A stretch of DNA of 64,000 bases from NCBI GenBank assembly GCA_023418595.1, contig JAEZZI010000014.1, positions 1-64,000 on the forward strand. The letters run 5' to 3'. The stretch comes from Pseudomonadota bacterium. Its GTDB lineage: Bacteria > Pseudomonadota > Alphaproteobacteria > Sphingomonadales > Sphingomonadaceae. This document shows positions 42,860 to 49,730 of the stretch, piece after piece; within the stretch, counting starts at the first letter, position 1, and each line of letters opens with the position of its first letter. Both the position numbers and the translations under genes were made by a program. A model generated the notes under the pieces. The model saw nothing but the letters and a program-made list of their open reading frames with translations, was not told the DNA's origin and searched no databases.

Positions 42860-43291
42860 ATGGCAAAAAAGATTACCGGCTATATCAAGCTGCAAGTGCC
42901 CGCGGGCGCTGCAAATCCGTCGCCCCCGATCGGCCCGGCACTGGGTCAGCGCGGCGTCAACATCATGGAATTCTGCAAGGCGTTCAACGCGTCGACCGGT
43001 GACCTGGAAAAGGGCGCGCCGATCCCGACCGTCATTACCGTCTATGCCGATCGTTCCTTCTCGTTCGAAACCAAGACGCCGCCTGCGACCTTCCTCATCA
43101 AGAAGGCCGCGAACCTGAAGTCGGGTTCGAAAGAGCCGGGCAAGGTGTCCGCGGGCAAGATCAAGCGCTCGGCGCTGTCGGCGATCGCCGAGACCAAGAT
43201 GAAGGATCTGAACGCCAACGATATCGAAGCGGCAACCCGCATCATCGAAGGCTCCGCCCGCGCAATGGGCCTCGAAGTGGTGGAGGGCTAA
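42860..43291 (+). CDS. rplK: 50S ribosomal protein L11
   Basis: 143-aa L11, the GTPase-associated-centre protein binding 23S rRNA helices 43-44. Starts MAKKITGYIKLQVPAGAANP, includes PPIGPALGQRGVNIMEFCKAF and the C-terminal RNA-binding domain KTPPATFLIKKAA to MGLEVVEG. Exactly the family length from the ATG at 42860; a GTG nine bases earlier is not needed. secE and nusG, which usually precede it, are not here. Confidence 0.98.
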   Translation: MAKKITGYIKLQVPAGAANPSPPIGPALGQRGVNIMEFCKAFNASTGDLEKGAPIPTVITVYADRSFSFETKTPPATFLIKKAANLKSGSKEPGKVSAGKIKRSALSAIAETKMKDLNANDIEAATRIIEGSARAMGLEVVEG

Positions 43292-43295
43292 GGAC

Positions 43296-43988
43296 ATGGC
43301 AAAGCTCACGAAGAAGCAGAAGGCCTGGTCGATCGACGGCGAAAAGCTGCACGGCATCGACGAGGCGATCAAACTGGTGAAGGACAACGCGACGTCCAAG
43401 TTCGACGAAACCGTCGAAGTCGCGCTCAACCTCGGCGTCGATCCCCGACACGCCGACCAGATGGTCCGCGGCGTCGTCACCCTGCCCAAGGGCACCGGCA
43501 AGACCGTCCGCGTCGGCGTGTTCGCCAAGGGCGCGAAGGCCGATGAAGCACGCGAAGCGGGTGCCGATGTGGTTGGCGCCGAAGACCTGATGGAAACCAT
43601 TCAGGGCGGCAAGATCGATTTCGATCGCTGCATCGCGACCCCGGATATGATGGGCGTCGTCGGTCGTCTGGGTAAGGTGCTGGGTCCCAAGGGGCTGATG
43701 CCGAACCCCAAGCTCGGCACTGTGACCATGAACGTCGCCGAAGCGGTCAAGGCAGCCAAGGGTGGCCAGGTCGAATACCGCGTCGAAAAGGCCGGCATCA
43801 TCCATTCGGGCATCGGCAAGGCGTCGTTCCCGGCAGAAGACCTGCGCGCCAATTTCGACGCGCTGGTCGATGCGGTGGTCAAGGCCAAGCCTGCGGGCGC
43901 CAAGGGCAAATATGTCCGCAAGATCGCGCTTTCGAGCTCGATGGGCCCGGGTGTGAAGGTCGATACGGCGGAAGTCGCCATCGCCTGA
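43296..43988 (+). CDS. rplA: 50S ribosomal protein L1
   Basis: 230-aa L1 of the mobile stalk and probable translational repressor of the rplKA mRNA. Seen: NPRHADQ-type block LGVDPRHADQMVRGVVTLP, GTGKTVRVGVFAKG, DFDRCIATPDMMGVVGRLG and the signature LGPKGLMPNPKLGTVTMNV. It is four bases after rplK with its own ribosome binding site. Confidence 0.98.
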   Translation: MAKLTKKQKAWSIDGEKLHGIDEAIKLVKDNATSKFDETVEVALNLGVDPRHADQMVRGVVTLPKGTGKTVRVGVFAKGAKADEAREAGADVVGAEDLMETIQGGKIDFDRCIATPDMMGVVGRLGKVLGPKGLMPNPKLGTVTMNVAEAVKAAKGGQVEYRVEKAGIIHSGIGKASFPAEDLRANFDALVDAVVKAKPAGAKGKYVRKIALSSSMGPGVKVDTAEVAIA

Positions 43989-44020
43989 TCCGATCAGCGT
44001 TCTCGCTGAGAAACAGAACA

Positions 44021-44051
44021 GGGTCGGGAGCCATTCTCCCGGCCCTTTTTT
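44021..44051 (+). terminator. Intrinsic terminator after rplA
   Basis: Hairpin GGGTCGGGAG-CCATT-CTCCCGGCCC (one wobble pair) followed by TTTTTT. It separates rplKA from the downstream L,D-transpeptidase gene. Confidence 0.9.
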
Positions 44052-44192
44052 GTGCGTTCAGCCTGGGTTCGGAGGGAGAAGCCGAGAGATTCCAGCGTTG
44101 GACGCTTTGTGCTGACGGCGGCAAACCGCTATGAGAGCGCGGACGAAGCGTCGTCCGGTGTAACGGGGCGATGTGGCAAGGGAACAAGTTTG

Positions 44193-45665
44193 ATGATCGG
44201 TACGAAGGCGCTGTGGTTGGTTTCGGTGGCGGGTCTGGCTGGCCCGGCAATCGCGCAACAGGCCGTGCCACAGATGCAGCCGCCACGCGCAACGGCCCCC
44301 GCTTCAACGCCGCAGATGGTGCAAGCGGTGCCCGCCCCCGTGCAGATTCCGCCACTGTCGGACGCACAGGCGACCGAACTGCGCGAATTGTTGGCGAACA
44401 ATCCTCGCGCCGAGGGATTGCGCTCGGCCAACGACAGCCGCCTGCAACCCATCTCCACCGCGCAGGATGCGCTGGTCGCCGCCGCGCTCGACCATGCCCG
44501 CGCGGTTCATGCCGGGCGGCTGGCCGAGGAGGATTTCCAGGAAGACTGGGCGCTGCGGCCGCGATATTTCGACCCGCGCCCCGGCTTTGCCAAGGCCGTT
44601 GCCGAAAACCGCATCGGCCAGTGGTTCGCCAGCCTGCCGCCGCCCTGGGCGGGATATGACGGGCTGAAGACGGGGCTTCAGCGCTATCGCCAGATCGTCG
44701 CCGATGGCGGCTGGAACAGCGTGCCCGCCGGGCCGGACTTGTCGGTCGGCAGCAAGGGACCGCGTGTCGCGGCGCTTCGCAAGCGGTTGGCGGTCGAGGA
44801 CAAGACGGTAGCCGCAACCGGCGATCAGTTCGACGCCGCGCTCAAGGAAGCGGTGGTCCGCGCCCAGCGCCGCTACGGCCTCAACCCCAGCGGGCTGGTA
44901 TCCACGCAGACGCTCGCTGCGCTCAATGTGCCCGCGCAGGACCGCGTGCGTCAGATCATGGCGAACATGGAACGCTGGCGCTGGATGCCGCACGAACTGC
45001 CGGCAAACCGGATTCAGGTAAACATCGCCGCTGCGATCGTGACCGTATTCGAAGGCGACAAGCCCGTAATGTCGATGCGCGGCGTGACGGGGAAAGTGGG
45101 GACGGAGACGCCGATGCTGTCGTCGACGATCCATTCGATCGTGCTCAATCCACCGTGGAACGTGCCCGCGCGCATCGCGCGCGACGAATTGTTCCCCAAG
45201 GGCATGGCCTATCTGAAGGCCAATGATTTCCGCGTCATCGGCGAGGGTCCGAACCGTCGCCTGCAACAAATGGCCGGGCCGAAGGCGGCGCTGGGCCGGT
45301 TCAAATTCGATTTCGACAATCCGTTCGCAGTCTATCTGCACGACACGCCTGCAAAGGCGGGTTTCGGGCGGTTCGACCGGCTGGAAAGTCATGGCTGTAT
45401 CCGGCTGGAGAAGCCGCATGAGCTTGCCAATTACCTGCTCCGCACCTCTTCCGAATGGAGCGAGGCGAAGGTTCAGGAAACGCTCGACAGCGGAAAGACC
45501 GTGCGCGCGCAACTGACCACGCCTGCGCAGGTCTATCTGCTCTACTGGACCGCCTTCGCCAGCGCCAATGGCGACGTCAACTTTCGCGCCGACCCCTATG
45601 GCTGGGACGCCAAGCTAGCCGACAAGATCGAGGCCCGTCAGGCCCGCCAGATCGCCGCCCGCTGA
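44193..45665 (+). CDS. L,D-transpeptidase of the YcbB/LdtD type
   Basis: 490-aa periplasmic murein L,D-transpeptidase. From the ATG at 44193 a signal peptide is visible (MIGTKALWLVSVAGLAGPA, cleavage near AIA-Q). A peptidoglycan-binding helical domain lies at about residues 185-250 (VGSKGPRVAALRKRL, VRAQRRYGLNPSGL). The YkuD catalytic domain ends in HDTPAK and ESHGCIRLEKP with H400 and catalytic C402. It makes 3-3 cross-links or attaches proteins to peptidoglycan. The frame is open 47 codons further upstream, but that would cross the rplA terminator. Confidence 0.88.
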   Translation: MIGTKALWLVSVAGLAGPAIAQQAVPQMQPPRATAPASTPQMVQAVPAPVQIPPLSDAQATELRELLANNPRAEGLRSANDSRLQPISTAQDALVAAALDHARAVHAGRLAEEDFQEDWALRPRYFDPRPGFAKAVAENRIGQWFASLPPPWAGYDGLKTGLQRYRQIVADGGWNSVPAGPDLSVGSKGPRVAALRKRLAVEDKTVAATGDQFDAALKEAVVRAQRRYGLNPSGLVSTQTLAALNVPAQDRVRQIMANMERWRWMPHELPANRIQVNIAAAIVTVFEGDKPVMSMRGVTGKVGTETPMLSSTIHSIVLNPPWNVPARIARDELFPKGMAYLKANDFRVIGEGPNRRLQQMAGPKAALGRFKFDFDNPFAVYLHDTPAKAGFGRFDRLESHGCIRLEKPHELANYLLRTSSEWSEAKVQETLDSGKTVRAQLTTPAQVYLLYWTAFASANGDVNFRADPYGWDAKLADKIEARQARQIAAR

Positions 45666-45675
45666 CACAGGAGAC

Positions 45676-45999
45676 ATGACCTTGAACACCCGCGCGCTCG
45701 CCGCCCTCGCCGCTCCCGCCCTGTTGCTCGCCGCCTGTTCGGGCGATAGCGATGTCGCGCCGGTCGAGGAGAATGTGACCGATTTCGAGGTCGAGGAGCC
45801 GATCCTCAACCGCCCAGATCCGATCGACGAACCCAGCCCGCTCCCCGTCGAAACGCCGACGCCCAGCCCGACCCCGACGGAAGAACCGCTGCCCGACGAA
45901 GCGCAGATTCAGTTCGACGCCGAAGCAACCGGCATGACCGCACGCGTCGATCGCAATGGCCAGCCCGAGGGAAGCCCCGAAGAGCCGGTTCGGGATTAA
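45676..45999 (+). CDS. Small Pro/Glu-rich lipoprotein
   Basis: 107-aa lipoprotein. The signal LAALAAPALLLAAC ends in a lipobox with the acylated Cys at about residue 21. The mature part is acidic and Pro/Thr-rich (PVETPTPSPTPTEEPLP), which suggests an extended, disordered spacer across the periplasm. No family recognised. It follows the L,D-transpeptidase gene by 10 bases with an AGGAG before the ATG, so the two are probably one operon. A link to transpeptidase function is inferred only from position. Confidence 0.75.
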   Translation: MTLNTRALAALAAPALLLAACSGDSDVAPVEENVTDFEVEEPILNRPDPIDEPSPLPVETPTPSPTPTEEPLPDEAQIQFDAEATGMTARVDRNGQPEGSPEEPVRD

Positions 46000-46320
46000 T
46001 CGAACCAGCGTAGCGATTGGAATCGACCATGCCCGTCAAAGATCTCGCTGGGAGGCCAAGGCCGACCGACCCGGAATTGGCGGTGCTGGTCGAAATCCAT
46101 CGACGACTGGCCTGCCCCCACCAGGCCGGCGTGGCGGGCGTGAGGGCGATGCGATGGCTCCGGCAGAGCCATCGTCGCGTCCGGGACCGGGACCGGGACC
46201 GGGACCGGGGCCTTTAACCGGTGGAGCCATGATCGGCTGACTTAATTCACGCTATCGGTGCGGCGGTGTCGGCCCCATCCAATGCTGGAACCGGACGGCA
46301 ACCCGGCGGGTTTTGGCCGC
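46000..46320. other. 321-bp gap with a hexanucleotide repeat
   Basis: Between the lipoprotein and VOC genes. A plus-strand open frame 46029-46217 (62 codons, MPVKDLAGRPRPTDPELAVL start) is the only candidate gene, and its end reads DRDRDRDR because of a CCGGGA tandem repeat. I cannot tell whether it is expressed. Confidence 0.4.
46181..46204. repeat. CCGGGA tandem hexanucleotide repeat, four units
   Basis: Four perfect CCGGGA units followed by CCGGGG. A change in copy number would not shift a reading frame; it would add or remove Asp-Arg or Gly-Pro pairs in the overlapping frames. Confidence 0.9.
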
Positions 46321-46698
46321 ATGATCCACCATGTCTCTTTGGGCACCGCCGATGTCGCGCGCGCGCGCGCATTTTACGATCCCGTCATGCACGAACTGGG
46401 GATGCGACGCACCTTCGATGTCGAGGAAGCGGTAGGCTATGGCGCGGGAATCACCGTGTTCAGCCTCAATCGACCTTCCGATGGCGCGCCCGCGACACCG
46501 GGGAACGGCGTGCACATCGCGTTCGAGGTGGAGAAACGTGCCGCGGTCGATGCCTTCTATCGCGCCGCGCTTGCAAACGGCGGGAGCAGCGATGGCGAAC
46601 CGGGTCTGCGTCCCGCATATGACGCTAATTATTACGCCGCGTTCGTCCGCGATCCCGACGGCAACAAGATCGAGGCGCTGACCTTCGTCGCCGCCTGA
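46321..46698 (+). CDS. VOC family (glyoxalase/dioxygenase fold) protein
   Basis: 125-aa single vicinal-oxygen-chelate domain. MIHHVSLGTADVARARAFYD at the start supplies the first metal His; VHIAFEVEKRAAVDAFY and YYAAFVRDPDGNKIEALTF give the second His and the closing Glu. Resembles the lactoylglutathione lyase-related proteins of unknown substrate that are frequent in sphingomonads. Convergent with the next gene across only 13 bases. Confidence 0.86.
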   Translation: MIHHVSLGTADVARARAFYDPVMHELGMRRTFDVEEAVGYGAGITVFSLNRPSDGAPATPGNGVHIAFEVEKRAAVDAFYRAALANGGSSDGEPGLRPAYDANYYAAFVRDPDGNKIEALTFVAA

Positions 46699-46711
46699 CC
46701 GGATCGGCGGA

Positions 46712-47278
46712 TCACGCGCGGCGGTAGATGTGCGGCATCCAGTTGCGGGTCACCGTGACCTTCGTCCCCAGCCCTGCCAGCGGATAGAGCTTTTCCGCGA
46801 AATCGACGGGCACGCCGACGCATCCGCGCGTCACCGCTCCGGGATCGACATTGCTGCCGTGGATCGCGATGCCGGTCCAGGTCAGGCGCATCATGTACGG
46901 CATCGGCGCGCCGACATAGATGTTCGACGTGTGGTCGACCTTCTTTTGCAGGATCGGGAAAGTGCCCGTCGGCGTCGGCTTGCGATCGGTGCCGAGATTG
47001 ACCGCCGCGCGACCGATTTCCACGCCGCCGCGATAGACATAGATGCGCGCGACCTCCAGATCGACGACGATCCACAGCGGTCCCGTAGTGGCGCCTTCGG
47101 TGTCCCAGGCGAACTCGCCGGGCTCCAGCGGCGACGGCAATTCCATCACCACGCGGACGTTGTTCGCATTGGCAGCAGCAGTGTTGGCCGAAACCTGGGG
47201 CGCGAAGGACAGCAGAAACAGCGCAGCCGCGAGTTTCCATCCGCTTTCGAACAACCCTTTCGCGTTAACCAACTGCAT
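46712..47278 (-). CDS. Short L,D-transpeptidase (YkuD domain)
   Basis: 188-aa exported YkuD-domain protein. The ATG at 47278 has AGGAGG eight bases upstream. An N-terminal hydrophobic signal (WKLAAALFLLSFAPQVSA, about residues 15-32) is followed by one catalytic domain: WIVVDLEVARIYVYRGGVE, KPTPTGTFPILQKK, IAIHGSNVDPG and TRGCVGVP with catalytic C153. Second L,D-transpeptidase within 3 kb, but it lacks the peptidoglycan-binding domain of the first, so it may do a different job such as anchoring proteins or trimming. Confidence 0.87.
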   Translation of the reverse strand: MQLVNAKGLFESGWKLAAALFLLSFAPQVSANTAAANANNVRVVMELPSPLEPGEFAWDTEGATTGPLWIVVDLEVARIYVYRGGVEIGRAAVNLGTDRKPTPTGTFPILQKKVDHTSNIYVGAPMPYMMRLTWTGIAIHGSNVDPGAVTRGCVGVPVDFAEKLYPLAGLGTKVTVTRNWMPHIYRRA

Positions 47279-47412
47279 CACCTGCGCCTCCTGTTCTGAT
47301 ACGCTTCATAACGCATCTTGGGGCGATTCGGGCAGAGGCCGATTTCGACTGTCCGCAATTGGAACAGTTTGGTAGCGCGTAAAGAGTTGCTTGGTTAGCG
47401 ACGCCCCCCACC

Positions 47413-47520
47413 CGTCATCCCGGACTCGTTCCGGGGTCCGCCAAAGCCGCTTGCGCACGGTGTTCGTATCAATCCTATCATGTGCCGCCGTGCGGACCCC
47501 GGAACGAGTCCGGAGTGACG
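47413..47520. repeat. Palindromic intergenic repeat, family E copy 2
   Basis: Arms CGTCATCCCGGACTCGTTCC and the complementary right arm, with about 50 bases between. Diverged from the copy at 19611-19707, but the same pattern (CCCGGA...TTCCGGGG). Confidence 0.78.
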
Positions 47521-47775
47521 CGTGAGTTGGGGGCATCGCAAACCCCAACCCTTGACTCCCGCGCCCATGACGCTATTGCGCGCGGCTTGTCGTGTTCGGG
47601 TTCGCCCGTTAGCGATGCCGTCCGAGACAGCGAGCGGCTGGACTTCGCCAGCCTTGATCTCTCGCCTAGACGGGGAATGCGTTTTTACCGATGCCGGGTA
47701 ACCCCTGAGCGTTCGGGTCATGTGCCATATCCTGGCCGCGACGACCATCCCCCCTTGGACAACCACCGATCGGCT

Positions 47776-47849
47776 GGGCCTTAGGCCCGGTCCGTTCGGC
47801 GTTACCCGGACCGGCTCATGGGGAGCCGGTTCATTGTAAGGAGACCGGC
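47776..47849 (+). promoter_or_regulatory. rplJ leader with two mutually exclusive hairpins
   Basis: Stem 1 pairs CCGGTCCG (47787-47794) with CGGACCGG (47807-47814). Stem 2 pairs ACCGGCTC (47810-47817) with GAGCCGGT (47823-47830). They share bases 47810-47814, so only one can form. A small GGGCC/GGCCC hairpin precedes them. AAGGAGA lies seven bases before the rplJ ATG. L10 is known to repress its own mRNA; this is the expected place. Confidence 0.5.
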
Positions 47850-48365
47850 ATGGATCGTTCCCAGAAGACCGAAGCCGTCGCCGAGCTGAACCGCACCTTC
47901 AACGAGGTCGGCGTGGTGGTCGTCACCCGCAACCTCGGGATGACCGTCAAGCAATCGACGGACCTCCGCAACAAGATGCGCGACGCCGGTGCGAGCTACA
48001 AGGTCGCAAAGAACCGCCTTGCCATCATCGCGCTCGAAGGAACCGATTACGGGTCGCTCGCCGACCTGCTGACCGGTCCCACGGCGCTTGCATCATCGGC
48101 CGATCCGGTCGCTGCCGCCAAGGTAGTGGTCGATTTCGCCAAGACGACCGACAAGATCGAGATCGTCGGCGGCGCGATGGGCAAGACCGTACTCGACGCG
48201 AATGGCGTAAAGGCGCTGGCTTCGCTTCCGTCGCTTGACGAACTGCGCGGCAAGCTCGTGGGGCTCATCGCAGCACCCGCGACCAAGCTCGCGACGGTTA
48301 CGCAGGCACCGGCGGCACAGCTGGCACGCGTGTTCGGCGCCTATGGCGCCAAGGAAGCCGCATAA
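47850..48365 (+). CDS. rplJ: 50S ribosomal protein L10
   Basis: 171-aa L10, base of the stalk that binds L7/L12 dimers and 23S rRNA. Starts MDRSQKTEAVAELNRTFNEV; has MRDAGASYKVAKNRLAIIAL and FAKTTDKIEIVGGAM, and the C-terminal L7/L12-binding helix (LARVFGAYGAKEAA). It is the first gene of a two-gene unit with rplL and does not follow rplA directly. Confidence 0.97.
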   Translation: MDRSQKTEAVAELNRTFNEVGVVVVTRNLGMTVKQSTDLRNKMRDAGASYKVAKNRLAIIALEGTDYGSLADLLTGPTALASSADPVAAAKVVVDFAKTTDKIEIVGGAMGKTVLDANGVKALASLPSLDELRGKLVGLIAAPATKLATVTQAPAAQLARVFGAYGAKEAA

Positions 48366-48424
48366 GCGGCCTCGCGGACCTACCAGTATATTTATCAACC
48401 GATTGATTTGATTGGAGTTACATC

Positions 48425-48805
48425 ATGGCAGACCTGAACGCGCTGGTTGACCAGCTTTCCGAACTGACCGTCCTCGAAGCAGCCGAGCTGTCGAAGCTGC
48501 TCGAAGAAAAGTGGGGCGTCTCGGCAGCCGCAGCCGTTGCAGTCGCCGGCCCCGCAGGCGGCGGCGCAGCCGGTGCACCGGCGGAAGAAGCCAAGGACGA
48601 ATTCGACGTCATCCTGACCGGCGACGGCGGCAAGAAGATCAACGTCATCAAGGAAGTCCGCGCCATCACCGGCCTGGGCCTGACCGAAGCAAAGGCGCTG
48701 GTCGAAGGCGCACCGAAGCCCGTCAAGGAAGGCGTGAACAAGGAAGAAGCCGAGAAGCTGAAGAAGCAGCTCGAAGAAGCCGGCGCGACCGTCGAACTGA
48801 AGTAA
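48425..48805 (+). CDS. rplL: 50S ribosomal protein L7/L12
   Basis: 126-aa stalk protein. N-terminal dimerisation domain (LNALVDQLSELTVLEAAELS), Ala/Gly hinge (about residues 36-52), and C-terminal factor-binding domain with KKINVIKEVRAITGLGLTEA and KALVEGAPKPVKEGV. GGAG is seven bases before the ATG. Confidence 0.98.
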   Translation: MADLNALVDQLSELTVLEAAELSKLLEEKWGVSAAAAVAVAGPAGGGAAGAPAEEAKDEFDVILTGDGGKKINVIKEVRAITGLGLTEAKALVEGAPKPVKEGVNKEEAEKLKKQLEEAGATVELK

Positions 48806-48811
48806 GCCGCA

Positions 48812-48849
48812 GCATTGTGCGGATCGGTTCGGTTCGATCCGCACAATGC
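48812..48849 (+). promoter_or_regulatory. Perfect 14-bp stem-loop just after rplL
   Basis: GCATTGTGCGGATC (48812-48825) and its exact complement (48836-48849) with a 10-base loop. There is no T-run, so it is not a classical terminator; it could be a 3'-end stabiliser or RNase III site. Confidence 0.7.
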
Positions 48850-48953
48850 GAGGCCGGCCGGCGGCGAAGCCGTCCGCACCCGCCTGCGCGTGGCAAGCGT
48901 GGCAGGATGAACCCCGGTCACGGTCTTGGCGATTCTGCTTCGAAAGCAATAAA

Positions 48954-48990
48954 GGGGGCGGTCCAACGATGGGCCGCCCCCGTTTTCTTT
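48954..48990 (+). terminator. Intrinsic terminator of the rplJ-rplL unit
   Basis: 11-bp stem GGGGGCGGTCC/GGGCCGCCCCC with a 6-base loop followed by GTTTTCTTT. It ends the rplJL transcript well before rpoB. Confidence 0.9.
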
Positions 48991-49134
48991 GGAGACACCA
49001 GCGTCAGGGTTCGCCCGCCTTCAGCGAACCCGCAACGACTGTCTTTATTTAAAACGCGTTAGTCCCCCTGCCGCGACATCTTAAACCGCACCAGTTCGAC
49101 GCACCGAATTAGCCTCGGCGCACCCGCGTTTCGG

Positions 49135-49698
49135 CTAAAGCCGCCAGTTCGCGCGTACGCCGATGATGTCGAGCCCCGGATTCTGGCCGCCGAACAACTG
49201 CGCGTGGCTGACGTGAATCCAGCTGGCTTCGACCGACAGGCGCGGGGTCGCCTGAATGCCGACCGCGATTTCGGGTTCGAACAGAACGCGACTGCCCAGA
49301 TCGGTGCGCAGGTTGGTCGCCGGATCGACGCGAAAATCCGGGCCGTCATGGATGGCGATGCCGATGCCGGGGCGAACATAGAGCCGGTCGCCCAGTTTCC
49401 AGCTGAGCCCGGCGGCGAGCAGATTGGTCTCTCCATCGAGATTGACCACCGCGACGACATAGGGTTCGGGCGATCCGATTGCCGACAGACCCTCGACGGG
49501 CGCGAAGCGGTATCCCGCCTGGAGATCGGTGCCGCGTTCGCCAATATCCTTGGTGAAGGGGGTATCGACGCCGTGCGCGGCGATGCCACCCCACACCTCC
49601 TGCGCGGCTGCTGGCAAGGGTGCGGCAAGCGCGGCCGCAAAGATCAGAACCGGAAATCTCAACGCCACTCTCCCGATTGTGTCGCCGCAGCATTGCAT
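49135..49698 (-). CDS. PagL-like lipid A 3-O-deacylase (acyloxyacyl hydrolase)
   Basis: 187-aa outer-membrane beta-barrel lipase. The signal peptide ends near PLPAAA-Q. The mature part has alternating strands and the PagL active-site block near the C-terminus, SWIHVSHAQLFGGQNPGLDI, with His and Ser in the HxS arrangement and NPG following. PagL removes the 3-linked acyl chain of lipid A in the outer leaflet. The start is uncertain: ATG at 49698 gives a 14-residue leader before the signal; a TTG about 35 bases later has a better-placed GGGAGAG. Confidence 0.78.
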   Translation of the reverse strand: MQCCGDTIGRVALRFPVLIFAAALAAPLPAAAQEVWGGIAAHGVDTPFTKDIGERGTDLQAGYRFAPVEGLSAIGSPEPYVVAVVNLDGETNLLAAGLSWKLGDRLYVRPGIGIAIHDGPDFRVDPATNLRTDLGSRVLFEPEIAVGIQATPRLSVEASWIHVSHAQLFGGQNPGLDIIGVRANWRL

Positions 49699-49730
49699 CA
49701 ACGGCGGAAAGTGCAAGCCCGGCCGCGCGA

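Larger units (their letters stand above)
47279..47849. other. 571-bp gap with repeat and rplJ leader
   Basis: No gene is supported. It holds a family E palindrome (47413-47520) and then the 5' leader of rplJ. The region just upstream of the palindrome should hold the promoter of the minus-strand transpeptidase. Confidence 0.7.
48806..49134. other. 329-bp gap after rplL
   Basis: Contains a perfect 14-bp stem-loop close to rplL and a strong terminator about 150 bases further; otherwise no gene is supported. It separates rplJL from a convergent PagL-like gene. Confidence 0.7.
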
